NCBI RefSeq assembly: GCF_004745825.1
Contig: NZ_SRLA01000001.1
Location: forward strand, 744,001 to 808,000
DNA from: Hymenobacter fodinae
GTDB taxonomy: Bacteria; Bacteroidota; Bacteroidia; Cytophagales; Hymenobacteraceae
Direction of reading: 5' to 3'
Length of the DNA stretch: 64,000 nucleotides
Shown: in pieces, positions 17,628 to 26,894 of the stretch
How positions within the stretch are numbered: the first letter of the stretch is position 1
How the letters are laid out: each line of letters begins with the position of its first letter
Position numbers and translations under genes: made by a program
Notes under the pieces: generated by a model
The model's database searches: none
Told to the model about the DNA's origin: nothing
Seen by the model: only the letters and a program-made list of their open reading frames with translations

Positions 17628-20600
17628 TTATTGCGAGAGGCTATAACGCAATTGAATACCACCTTCCGTGGCCGTATTCTTATAGGCATTCTGCACCCGT
17701 GGTGTTGTAATGTTTTGGGTGAAGAAGAACTGCAAGTTCAGGCGCTGGTTCAGAATGTAGTCGATGGTGGGGCGCAACTGCATTTGCCGGGTGCCGTTGG
17801 TGGTCTGGCTAGAAGTGCGGCCCAAGTCGGTATCAGTCACATCGAGGATAGCCCGCTGCACGGTGTAATTGTCGCGGATGCTCAGGTCGAGCCGGACGTT
17901 GATTTCGTTGCGGAGTATCTTCTGCTCCCCCCCAATGCGGAACGGAATCCGCAGGCGGTTGGTCACGTAGCCTAGGCCTATTACCATTTCCTTGGAGCGC
18001 AGCTCTGTTACCTGGGCGTTGGTGGTATTCAGGCCTAGGGTTCGGTCTACGCGGTACTCCAGGCGGCCGGTGGTTTTGCCCGTGGTCTGGAAGTTCAGGC
18101 CAATAAGCGGAGCCAGCCGTTCCGCAATAGTCACCTGCCCAATAACGAAGTACGGGATATACTGGCCGCTATTGTTGGTGAGGTAGGGGAAGTCAGGCTC
18201 CCGGGTATAAGAAGTAGCCGTGGTGTAGCCGTTGATGTTGTAGCTGGAAGTGTAAACGTGATTGAACGTGATGGACCGGAAGTACTGCTGCACGAACGGC
18301 AGATCCGCTAGGCCATTATACTCAATCGTCCAGTTCGGGATGGGCAGCAGGGCGAAGGGGTTGAACTTCTTAGCCTTGTAGCCATCCGACGACTTACCCC
18401 GGTAGGCATCCAAGAAAGCGGGCAACAGCACATCCTGGGAGTTATAGCCATAGCTACCCGGGTTGGTATTCGCTGCCTCCAACCGTTCGCGCACGACGGC
18501 CCGATTCTGCACGAAGCGGTTAAATGCTTTCGACGTCTCGCCGCTGGCATTCAGGTCGCCAAACAAAGTCTGGATAGAGATGAACGACGTGCTGAACGTG
18601 CCGGACCCCAGCGGATTGCTGGCAACTGGCACACCAGAGATAGGGCGCTGGGTTTCCTCGTCTATCAAGGAGCGATAGAAAACCTCTCGGTTGCGTACTA
18701 GCTGGCGCCGGCCATCTAAGCGAATAATAAAATTGCGAACTGGCTCTAAAGAGGTACGCAAGGCCAAATTCTCAGTCAGCAGCGAGCTGAGGGGGGTATT
18801 AAGGTACTGGCTGCTATTGGTGTACCAACCCCGTGAATAGGCACGTTCGAAAAGACCGTCCAGATCATACTGTTTCCCGAGCAAGAACGGAACACCAGGA
18901 GCATCAAAGTCACTGTTCATCCCGAAGAAGCGAGTCCCAGGCAGGTAGCCTGGCAGCAGGGTGCCGTTACTGCGGGTGTAAGTAAAGTTAAGTGAGCGGG
19001 CTGTCATTAAGGAGCGTAGTACCGCCTTAAGCAACCGCAGCTCGGGGCCTTTGGTCGTGTCAGCGGGAGCTGTTTGAGGCTGGCCCGGCACGGGTATTTT
19101 CTGCCGACCCTTCGCCCCGTCAGCGTCAGTCCGGGGCGCGGGTGGTGGAGCGTTATTGATGATGTTCAGGAAGCGCACTTTGTTATAGAGCTTCACTAAA
19201 TCAATCTTACCATTGGCGCTCAACTCACCATTGTTTTGAATGGTGTTGCCGAGGTTTAGTGGAACCGTAGTAGTATCATTTAAGTCACCTGGGTTAATTG
19301 GTGCCCGCAATGCTGTGGAGGCTGCTTGCCAAGTATAATTAGCCGCATACCGAGCATCAGCCGAGAGCCAGTCGGTGAGGGGGAACTTGTCAAGGGGCAG
19401 GCGGTAAGTAATGGCTACCGTTTGGTTGAAATTGGTAGTGCGGCCACCGCGCTTAAATAGGTTGTCGCGGAGTTGCTCCCGGTTGCGCTTCGAGATATCG
19501 TCGTCACCAATGGAACGGCCGGGGCCCTCATCTACCACTGAGCGGTTAGTAGCCGTATAATCTAGAGCCAGTGCCTTGGTCAAGTCCCAGCGCATGTCGT
19601 AGATGCGATTGAAAAAGAACGACTTCTGGAAGATGCCCGGGATACCATCCGTCACGGGCACTTGGCCGGGCTCCAGGGTCCGCTGCAGGAACCGCTCGTT
19701 GTAGCGGCGGTCAATGTCGGCCCGGAAGGAGAAGCGAGAGGGGAGGGGCGTGAAGTTTACCTCCTGCAGCATCTTCAAGTAGGGCGAGTCAAAGGCCTTT
19801 ACCTTAGCCAGCGGCGTGTAGCTTTTAGGTACCGTCTGGTACACGTAGGCCAGAGCACCCGTGTAGGTGCGGGTATAGTCGCGGTCGGTCCGGATGTCGG
19901 TGTGCAGGCGCTCGGTGTAAGAATAGCTTACCGCGAAGTTCTCGATGTCGTAGGGGCGTACTTTCTTCTCAGGGTTGGTCCGCTCCTTGCGCACGTTCAG
20001 CACGTTGATGCTGCGCTGGCTGGTCTGGTCAACTACTTCTTTGCGGTAGGCCGCTTTTTCCTCGTTAGTCTCAAACTTCTCCAACGACTGCTCCAACTTG
20101 GTGTCCGGGTCGAGTGGGTCGTACTTGGGCGCTCGGGTCTCGACGCCGGCCTGCACCAGCACCGGAATGCGAAGGCCTAGCTTTTCAGGGAAGAATTTGT
20201 CGGCTGCTACCGTAGCGTTTATATCGCCGCGAGTAATATTATCGATGGAGCGCTGCTGAGGACGATCTTGTAGGCCACCAAAGCCGGTGGTTACATAGTT
20301 GCCCGTAGCAGTGATATTAGCTAAGTCAGCCAGTTTGGCGTTGAAGCGCGCCGTAGCGGCCCAGCCGCTTTCGTTCTCAAAGTCGAACACCCGCAGCTCG
20401 TCGGCCCACAACGTCAGTGTTTTGGGAGCATTGTCGTCGCGTGGGTTCAGCATGCCTATCATCACACCCTGCACCGCTGAGAGGTCGGGGTTGCCCACTA
20501 CGGTAATCTGAGCGCCGGTAGTGGGGTCGGTAATAGTATAAGGGGTGGTATAGTCAATAGAGTTATTAGCTGCCTTGTTGCGTGCCGACTTTGCATCAAT

Positions 20601-23600
20601 GAACGTCTGAAATGACAAATCGATCCGGTTTTCTATGGGCCAGATCTGGTCTTGAGCAACAGAGCCTGGCTCAGTAATGGTCAGAGGTAAGGAGTATTCG
20701 TAATAGTTCTGAGTGTAGTCTGTGCCAATGCGCACAAAGGCGCGCACCTGCCCATTGCGAACCGTGCGGTCTTCGCTTTCGGCGTGCAGGAACATGCGCA
20801 GGCGCTTATAACGCAGCATGTTCAGGCTCACGTTCTTGTAGCTAGCCTTGGCAAATCCATCGCGCAGACCCTCTACCCGCAGGCGGAGGCTGGACTCATT
20901 CTGCTGGCGGTTGATGGTGCTGGAGCCAAATTCCCGGTCGCGGTTGATGCCAGGAGGTAGCACATACGGAATAGCATCGGCGTTAGCATTATTGCCTACT
21001 CCATTCTCCTCCAGGTTTACCGTCGAGATATCGAAAGCATCGGCGTCAGTGTCGGGGTTGAGCACGGGGCCCGGCTGCTGAATCTTGTTGAGGTAACGGC
21101 GCCACTGGTTGGCCACAAACTGTGGCTGCACCATGCGTAGTACTACCGGCTGCTCCCATTGCGTGAGGTACATGCGTAGGAACCGGATGGACTTAAACCC
21201 GAAGTCCTGGCCGTTGGGCGTACCAACTACACCGGTGGGCTGGCGCACGGGCACCCTGAATTGGTACCATGTCACTTCATCCCCGTTGATGTCGGTGTTG
21301 GTCGTTTTGTCTACAATGTAGTTCTGGCCAACCGCCAGTTGGCCAGGGCGCAGGTTCAGGCGGTACTCGTAGTAGCGCTCCGTGTCAGAGATAACGTTGT
21401 CACGGTTCAGGTCCTCCTTGTCGGGGTAGGCCGTAGAGCTGAGCTGGCTGCCCTCGGGCGAGTTGTTCTCTAAGCCATTGTAGTCCTTATAGCGAGCCAA
21501 AATCTTGGCGTCTGCCTGGTCGAAGCTGGGGTCGAGGTGGTGACGGAAGTTGTCCGCGGCTGGGTCGGCAAATCCAGTGTATGGTGCTGGCACGCCGGCT
21601 AGGCCACGCTCCCCGTCGTTGTTAACCCCATCCAGGCCCACGTCTTGGCGAGGACGGGCACCGGGGGCGGCGTTGAACGCATCGGTCAGGAAGGGCTGCC
21701 GCGAAACTTGCCCCCAGATAGTTGGGGTCACATCCGACAAATCATCAGTAGAAGGCAAACCGTTCTCAAACTCGTGGCGGTTGCCATCTTTCAGCACATC
21801 CTCCGAGACCGAGCCCAAGTTGATGTATAACTCCCCACCCGTGGTGTTGGGGGCATTGTGGCCATCCGAGTCGGTGATGGTGGCTAGGCCACTCTTGCTG
21901 TTGATGAACGGGTCCATCATCCAGAACTCCAGGTACTCGATGTTGGCGTTGTCGAAGTCGGTGTCGAAGGTGATTTCGCGGGAGATACCACCAAAGCGGG
22001 CCGCATTGGCCGAGCCCGTTACCGTAGAGAACCGACGGCCATTACTGCCGGCGTCTACGTTAGGCGTGTAGTTGTACTGGCCGCGTTCATCAGGGAAGTA
22101 GGCTAGGTCCAGGGAGTATTCAAAGGCGTTGCCTGTGGTGCCTACGTCGCGGTTAGGGAAAATCTCCGTCCGCTTGATACCCCGGATGTAGTGGTTTCGA
22201 ATGTCGTTGGCCCCGATGTTGCGCGGCCGGGCCGTGCCACCGGTATAGTAGCTCTGATCAATGGTATACCATGCCAGTTTGGCCCGGCGATACGCCGACT
22301 CTAGGCCAGTCAGGTTGCCACCCAGGGCCGGGGGTGTGGCCGCTAGCCGCCACGTGGTAGCCGAGTTCAGGCCCCCCAACGAGTACGGGGTGCGGGAGTT
22401 TTCAAAGTCATCGATGTACGACACCCCTGGCTCCCCGTTGCTGCCCAGCTTGGAGCGGCCCGGCAGCAGCTGCGCAAACTCCCCGCTAAACGCCACCGAC
22501 GATATTTCCTTGGTGGAAATAAAGGGCAGCATGTCTAGGTACTTGGTAATGGCCCGCGACTCGCGCCGGGCATTCACATCGAAGCCGTAGATGGTGTTGT
22601 TGCCAGGCTCGTCGCCGATGTTGACACGGTTGATACCTGGAGCTTGGTTTTCGAGCAGGTGAAGAACGGTGGCGCCAAAGTTTACGTCGTTGTTGAGGCG
22701 ATAATCGAAGCGGGCTCCGACCAGCTTGCGCGGCTGCACCTGTACCAAGGCGTTCTTCTCAAACTGCACCCGGAGCTCATTAGCTGAGTTGAGGTAGCTA
22801 GGGTTGAGGATTTTTACGATAGCCTGATCGTAAAATACTTGGTAATCGACACCTTCCTGCAACAAAGTACTACCTGCGTACACCCGAACCGACCCCTGCG
22901 CTACCCCAATGCCGGGTAGGCTGATTTCGTTGGTAGCGGTGGCTTGGAACCGGCCACGCAGGAAGAATTTGTCTTTCTCCTGGCGCTGTTGGGCGTCGCT
23001 CTGTACTTGGGTATAGAGTTCCCCATACACGTACTTGCGAGCTAGCTCCCGCTCAGCCTGTGCGTTGCCACCGGCCACGCCGGTAGTATCAAACTGGGCC
23101 GCTAGGTAGTTGCCAAACGGCTGCACCTCCGGGAAGATGATCTTACCCAGTTCGGTGTCAATGGTGATGCCGGGGAAGAAGTCGAAGTTACCGTCGGGGT
23201 TTCGGTCGTTGTTAGGGTTTACGTTGTCGAGGTTCAGCACCTCAATCAGCGGCCGGTTCTGCAGTCTGGCTCCTTCTTTCAACGAAATCAGGTCAACGCC
23301 CGTAACGTCGTCTTTATAAACGATTTGAAGCTGGAAGTTGTCGCGGTTGAGCTGGCTGGCGTTCAGGGCATAGATGTTTTTCATCATCAGGTCCCAGGTC
23401 GGCAGGTTGCGCGTCTGCAGGTTGCGGTTGTCCAGGTTTACCGTGGGCGAAGTCAAGTCAACCAGGCCTACGGCAGGGTTGGTGGCCTTCAGCATCTTCA
23501 GGAAGATTACCTGATCCTGGCCTACGTTGGCGTAGTCTTCTACCGTCTCACCTACTTTATAGGTCTTGCCATTGTAGAGATACTCAAACGATACGCCCAG

Positions 23601-25085
23601 CACCTGCTCCGGTAGCAGCTGCGTGTTCAGCGAAATATAGCCCAGCTGCGCGTTAAACGTGTATTCGCGCGGGTCTAACTTACGGGCCCGGATGTGCTCA
23701 TAGTCAACGTTTTTAGCTAGGCCTAGTGAGTTGAGGTAGCCCTCCGTGGATAAGTCGCCGCGTGCGTTGCTATTAGGCGAGCCCGGCGTGATAATGCTGC
23801 CAAACAGCGTATTGGCGGAGTTATCAGCCGGAGTAGTGGGGCGTGTGCCTGGCAAGAGGAACTGGCGGCGGTACGTCCGCACCGGCTCACCCACGTCCAT
23901 GAGGGTTACCACGTTGCGCAGATTATCACTTTGGCGGTTGTCGTTGGTCACGTACACCTCCAGGCGGCGGATTTCTACCCCACTCTGCACGGTGGGCAGG
24001 TTACGCAGGGCTGCATCGTACCGGTCGCGGAAAAACTGCGATAGGAAGTAGTGCCGGTCGCGCTCATACTGGCTGGCCTTGAGCTCAAACTGCCGGCTCT
24101 GGCCTCCGTTCTGTATCCGAACTTCATCGGCCTGCCCGCGCAGGGTACTAGCCACAGCCGTTACTCCCAGGCGCCCGAACTGCAACTGCGTTTTTACCCC
24201 GAACAAGTTCTGCCCGCCCGTGATGAGTGAGTTGTTAAGCGGCAGGCTCACGTTCCCTAGCTCCACTTTCCGAATGATATCGGTGTCGTAGCCGGTGTAA
24301 TCGAGCTTCATGTTGTTCTCGAAGTCGAAGGCCGCGCGCGTATCGTAATTGAAGCTCAGCTTCAGCTTTTCCCCAATCTGACCGGTCAGGTTGAGGTTGA
24401 TGTTCTGGTCGTACTGGAAGTCGCCCACCCGCTGCTGCCGCAGCGTGAGCGTGGGGTTCTCGTTGCGGTTAAAGCGGGCCCCCATACGCAGCGTGACGGC
24501 CCCCTGGGGCCGGATATCCACGTAGCTACCCCCAAATATGCGGTCGGCCATGGGACCCAGGTAGATTCTGGGAATGAGGCGCTGGCTGGCGGGCGTATTG
24601 GGGCTGCCAGCCACGCCCCCGTTGGAGCGCTGCCGGAAATAGTTGCGCACAGCCTGTTGCTGCTGCCAGCGCGAGTATTCCTCAAACGTCATGCGGCTCG
24701 GGTCGCGGAAATCCACCTCCGTACCTACCCGCTCCCGGATGTCGAAGTTTTTAAGGCTGTCGTCGGGTTGCACGTCCAGGTTCACGTTGCCTGGCAACGG
24801 CAGCACTAACGGCGAGCGGCGGCGTTGCGGCGAAAATGGCGTGCCAATCCGGTCCTGCGGATTAACCTTAGGACGCCGACTAGGCCGGTAACGGGTAGTA
24901 TCGGTGCGGGGGGTGTCGGGGGCTATGGCGTGCAAGCCCCGCGAGCCGCCCGGCAGCCAAGCCCATAACTGGCGCATGGCAAACGGCTCGGCCAGGTTGC
25001 TGTTCGGCTTGGCCTGCGACCACCAAGCTACCAACGATACAACTGTTACCAGGGAGGCAACAAGAGACTTCTTACTGGTATTCAA
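17628..25085 (-). CDS. sprA: SprA, type IX secretion system outer-membrane translocon
   Basis: A 2485-residue protein, the usual SprA size. SprA (Sov in Porphyromonas) forms the giant outer-membrane barrel through which T9SS cargo passes. The start is TTG 25085, because a stop lies just upstream and the signal peptide (MNTSKKSLVASLVTVVSLVAWW) begins there. Many strand-rich barrel segments with aromatic girdles (FNYDTRAAFDFEN, ARFDYRLNNDVNFGATVLHLL) run throughout, and the protein ends with a barrel strand (GGIQLRYSLSQ). It sits between ruvA and gcvH, the order usual for this phylum. Its likely cargo in this window are the proteins at 1554, 51824 and 61348. Confidence 0.97.
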   Translation of the reverse strand: MNTSKKSLVASLVTVVSLVAWWSQAKPNSNLAEPFAMRQLWAWLPGGSRGLHAIAPDTPRTDTTRYRPSRRPKVNPQDRIGTPFSPQRRRSPLVLPLPGNVNLDVQPDDSLKNFDIRERVGTEVDFRDPSRMTFEEYSRWQQQQAVRNYFRQRSNGGVAGSPNTPASQRLIPRIYLGPMADRIFGGSYVDIRPQGAVTLRMGARFNRNENPTLTLRQQRVGDFQYDQNINLNLTGQIGEKLKLSFNYDTRAAFDFENNMKLDYTGYDTDIIRKVELGNVSLPLNNSLITGGQNLFGVKTQLQFGRLGVTAVASTLRGQADEVRIQNGGQSRQFELKASQYERDRHYFLSQFFRDRYDAALRNLPTVQSGVEIRRLEVYVTNDNRQSDNLRNVVTLMDVGEPVRTYRRQFLLPGTRPTTPADNSANTLFGSIITPGSPNSNARGDLSTEGYLNSLGLAKNVDYEHIRARKLDPREYTFNAQLGYISLNTQLLPEQVLGVSFEYLYNGKTYKVGETVEDYANVGQDQVIFLKMLKATNPAVGLVDLTSPTVNLDNRNLQTRNLPTWDLMMKNIYALNASQLNRDNFQLQIVYKDDVTGVDLISLKEGARLQNRPLIEVLNLDNVNPNNDRNPDGNFDFFPGITIDTELGKIIFPEVQPFGNYLAAQFDTTGVAGGNAQAERELARKYVYGELYTQVQSDAQQRQEKDKFFLRGRFQATATNEISLPGIGVAQGSVRVYAGSTLLQEGVDYQVFYDQAIVKILNPSYLNSANELRVQFEKNALVQVQPRKLVGARFDYRLNNDVNFGATVLHLLENQAPGINRVNIGDEPGNNTIYGFDVNARRESRAITKYLDMLPFISTKEISSVAFSGEFAQLLPGRSKLGSNGEPGVSYIDDFENSRTPYSLGGLNSATTWRLAATPPALGGNLTGLESAYRRAKLAWYTIDQSYYTGGTARPRNIGANDIRNHYIRGIKRTEIFPNRDVGTTGNAFEYSLDLAYFPDERGQYNYTPNVDAGSNGRRFSTVTGSANAARFGGISREITFDTDFDNANIEYLEFWMMDPFINSKSGLATITDSDGHNAPNTTGGELYINLGSVSEDVLKDGNRHEFENGLPSTDDLSDVTPTIWGQVSRQPFLTDAFNAAPGARPRQDVGLDGVNNDGERGLAGVPAPYTGFADPAADNFRHHLDPSFDQADAKILARYKDYNGLENNSPEGSQLSSTAYPDKEDLNRDNVISDTERYYEYRLNLRPGQLAVGQNYIVDKTTNTDINGDEVTWYQFRVPVRQPTGVVGTPNGQDFGFKSIRFLRMYLTQWEQPVVLRMVQPQFVANQWRRYLNKIQQPGPVLNPDTDADAFDISTVNLEENGVGNNANADAIPYVLPPGINRDREFGSSTINRQQNESSLRLRVEGLRDGFAKASYKNVSLNMLRYKRLRMFLHAESEDRTVRNGQVRAFVRIGTDYTQNYYEYSLPLTITEPGSVAQDQIWPIENRIDLSFQTFIDAKSARNKAANNSIDYTTPYTITDPTTGAQITVVGNPDLSAVQGVMIGMLNPRDDNAPKTLTLWADELRVFDFENESGWAATARFNAKLADLANITATGNYVTTGFGGLQDRPQQRSIDNITRGDINATVAADKFFPEKLGLRIPVLVQAGVETRAPKYDPLDPDTKLEQSLEKFETNEEKAAYRKEVVDQTSQRSINVLNVRKERTNPEKKVRPYDIENFAVSYSYTERLHTDIRTDRDYTRTYTGALAYVYQTVPKSYTPLAKVKAFDSPYLKMLQEVNFTPLPSRFSFRADIDRRYNERFLQRTLEPGQVPVTDGIPGIFQKSFFFNRIYDMRWDLTKALALDYTATNRSVVDEGPGRSIGDDDISKRNREQLRDNLFKRGGRTTNFNQTVAITYRLPLDKFPLTDWLSADARYAANYTWQAASTALRAPINPGDLNDTTTVPLNLGNTIQNNGELSANGKIDLVKLYNKVRFLNIINNAPPPAPRTDADGAKGRQKIPVPGQPQTAPADTTKGPELRLLKAVLRSLMTARSLNFTYTRSNGTLLPGYLPGTRFFGMNSDFDAPGVPFLLGKQYDLDGLFERAYSRGWYTNSSQYLNTPLSSLLTENLALRTSLEPVRNFIIRLDGRRQLVRNREVFYRSLIDEETQRPISGVPVASNPLGSGTFSTSFISIQTLFGDLNASGETSKAFNRFVQNRAVVRERLEAANTNPGSYGYNSQDVLLPAFLDAYRGKSSDGYKAKKFNPFALLPIPNWTIEYNGLADLPFVQQYFRSITFNHVYTSSYNINGYTTATSYTREPDFPYLTNNSGQYIPYFVIGQVTIAERLAPLIGLNFQTTGKTTGRLEYRVDRTLGLNTTNAQVTELRSKEMVIGLGYVTNRLRIPFRIGGEQKILRNEINVRLDLSIRDNYTVQRAILDVTDTDLGRTSSQTTNGTRQMQLRPTIDYILNQRLNLQFFFTQNITTPRVQNAYKNTATEGGIQLRYSLSQ

Positions 25086-25219
25086 GCGTCAATAATCCGT
25101 CGGAAAAGATAGAGGGGATGGGTACTGTAGGCCAGTGCAAGCAACCTTTCGCTCAAAACCCAGTATATGCAATGGTACTAGGCTTTGAGCAGTGGTTGTT
25201 GGCCTGTAACAGTACTGGC

Positions 25220-25825
25220 CTAGTGAGACTTGAGAGCGAATTTAATTAATTCCTCCACGCTCAAATCGTTGCCATGCTTGTGCTGGATTTGGTCGAGAGT
25301 CTTCTCGGCCGCCGCCCGCGCAAAGCCTAGCGTCACTAGAGCGGCTAACGCTTCAGCACGATTGGTATTGTGTGCCCGCGCCAGCGGCACGGTGTCAATG
25401 CCTGCTTTCGCTAGCAATTCATCTTTCCGCAGCTTGTCTTTCAGCTCTAGCACTACCCGCTGAGCCGTTTTGGGCCCTACGCCCTTTATGCTCTGAATAG
25501 AGCGTACGTCTTCCTGCACAATTGCCTGCCGGATTTCCCCAACCGACATCGACGACACCATTACGATGCCCGTGCCGGGGCCAATGCCCGATACCGAAAT
25601 CAGCTGCATGAACAGGGCCTTCTCGTTGGGGTCTAAGAAGCCATACAGCGTTTGCCCATCCTCCTTAATGTGCTGGTAGGTGTAAATCTTCGTCTTCTCG
25701 CCTTCGGCGGGAAGTTTAGAGTATGTGGCCAGCGAAATGCGGACTTCGTAGCCCACGCCCGTTATATCAATAATAGCAAGGGCGGCGTCTTTGTAAGCAA
25801 GTTTACCGTCGAGGTAGGCAATCAT
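25220..25825 (-). CDS. ruvA: Holliday junction branch migration protein RuvA
   Basis: A 201-residue RuvA of standard length. RuvA binds four-way junctions as tetramers and recruits the RuvB motor. Visible parts: N-terminal OB fold (MIAYLDGKLAYKD, DITGVGYEVRISL), two helix-hairpin-helix motifs (SVSGIGPGTGIVM, SIKGVGPKTAQRVVLELKDKL) and the C-terminal RuvB-binding domain (ALAALVTLGFARAAAEKTL). It lies 134 bases upstream of sprA on the same strand. The start ATG 25825 gives the canonical first residues. Confidence 0.97.
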   Translation of the reverse strand: MIAYLDGKLAYKDAALAIIDITGVGYEVRISLATYSKLPAEGEKTKIYTYQHIKEDGQTLYGFLDPNEKALFMQLISVSGIGPGTGIVMVSSMSVGEIRQAIVQEDVRSIQSIKGVGPKTAQRVVLELKDKLRKDELLAKAGIDTVPLARAHNTNRAEALAALVTLGFARAAAEKTLDQIQHKHGNDLSVEELIKFALKSH

Positions 25826-26002
25826 GTGGGAAAGGGATATGAAGCAGGTACTGCTCCTAAGGTAAGGAGCGGCACACTAGAAGTACCCGCAGTAGATGCA
25901 AAAGACCAGGTATTGATCTGCTTGCACAACACGGCTCAATCTGGTTTATATCCCAAATCTACTGGCTTTTTGCTCAAAAAAATTGGTTTTACCCAAGAAT
26001 CG

Positions 26003-26782
26003 TCAGAGCCTGCGAGGGTCAACCGGCAGTAGCCATAGCCGCCCCACTATTAGGTCTAGGAAGCGGGTTTTTGCTTCGGTCAGTAATTGTCTCTTCTCGG
26101 TTGGGTTCAGGTCTTGTACCTTACCTAGCTTCTCTGCCAGCGAAGTGTAGAGAATATTCTCATCGGGCTTTTGGGCTACAAAGCCATTCATTTCCGTCAG
26201 CACCTTATCAATGATAAAGGTGGGCGGTACTACGCCGTGTTGCTCCCGAATTTTTAGGCCTTCCAGCACCTGCGCAAATTGGGTTGGCACCTTGCTCAGC
26301 CGAATGATATAATACTCGGCGTCGCGCTTGTTGTGCACCTGGTGCTTGGTAGCCATGAAAGCTGGCAGGCTACTCTGAACCCCAAACAACTGGTTGACCG
26401 GGTACGTATCGTAGCGGAATTTTTCGCCCTCAGCTTCCGCTTTCATGTACCAGTCCAGAATGTCGTATGACAGGTGTTGCTGCGTGTCGAACCCAGTGGT
26501 GTCGTAGTTGTGCAGTATCTCCAGATTATGGTGGAGCCGCTCGGCCTGCCGGTTATGTTCTGCTTCTGAAAGGTCGTCTAGCTTCTTGTTGTGCGCCTGA
26601 ATGCCCAGCGGCTCTACCAACCGAAATGTTGACAGCAACTGGGGAGTGTCAAACAGCACCTCGGCAAATATCCGCTCGTAGAACAGACGAATAAACAGGG
26701 GCTTAAACCACACCACATTCACCACAAAGGCTACCAATAACAACAGCACCAGGCCTAGGCCACGAAGGATAATTTTCTTCAT
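26003..26782 (-). pseudogene. Truncated DUF885 family protein
   Basis: A 259-residue frame from ATG 26782, with an N-terminal membrane segment (IILRGLGLVLLLLVAFVVNVVW). The rest matches the N-terminal half of DUF885 proteins, which I recall at ~550-600 residues. The frame stops after LWLLPVDPRRL, without the C-terminal half and its HExxH-type motif. I looked for the rest in the other frames of 25826-26003 and see nothing DUF885-like, so the missing half was probably deleted rather than frameshifted. It is likely a pseudogene or a reduced form. The 3' end lies near 26050, where the sequence stops looking like the family. Downstream of it is ruvA. Confidence 0.65.
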
Positions 26783-26818
26783 ACTATAAGTATAGAAATT
26801 GCTGAATGTAATACAAGC

Positions 26819-26850
26819 AAAAACCCCTGGCACATGTAGCGCCAGGGGTT
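26819..26850 (-). terminator. Terminator of maeB
   Basis: A 10-bp stem (26822-26831 with 26841-26850) followed on the minus strand by a T run. It lies just after the maeB stop and overlaps a possible extension of the next gene, supporting the later start of that gene. Confidence 0.85.
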
Positions 26851-26894
26851 GATACAGAGTGATTTACCTAAGTGCAAGGTGGCCTAGTAGAAGC

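Noticed and set aside
19662..20180. A 172-codon plus-strand frame opposite sprA
   Set aside because: Antisense to continuous SprA homology.
25652..26032. A 126-codon plus-strand frame between ruvA and the DUF885 fragment
   Set aside because: Half is antisense to ruvA; the rest covers non-conserved intergenic DNA and shows no family features. It is not the missing half of DUF885.
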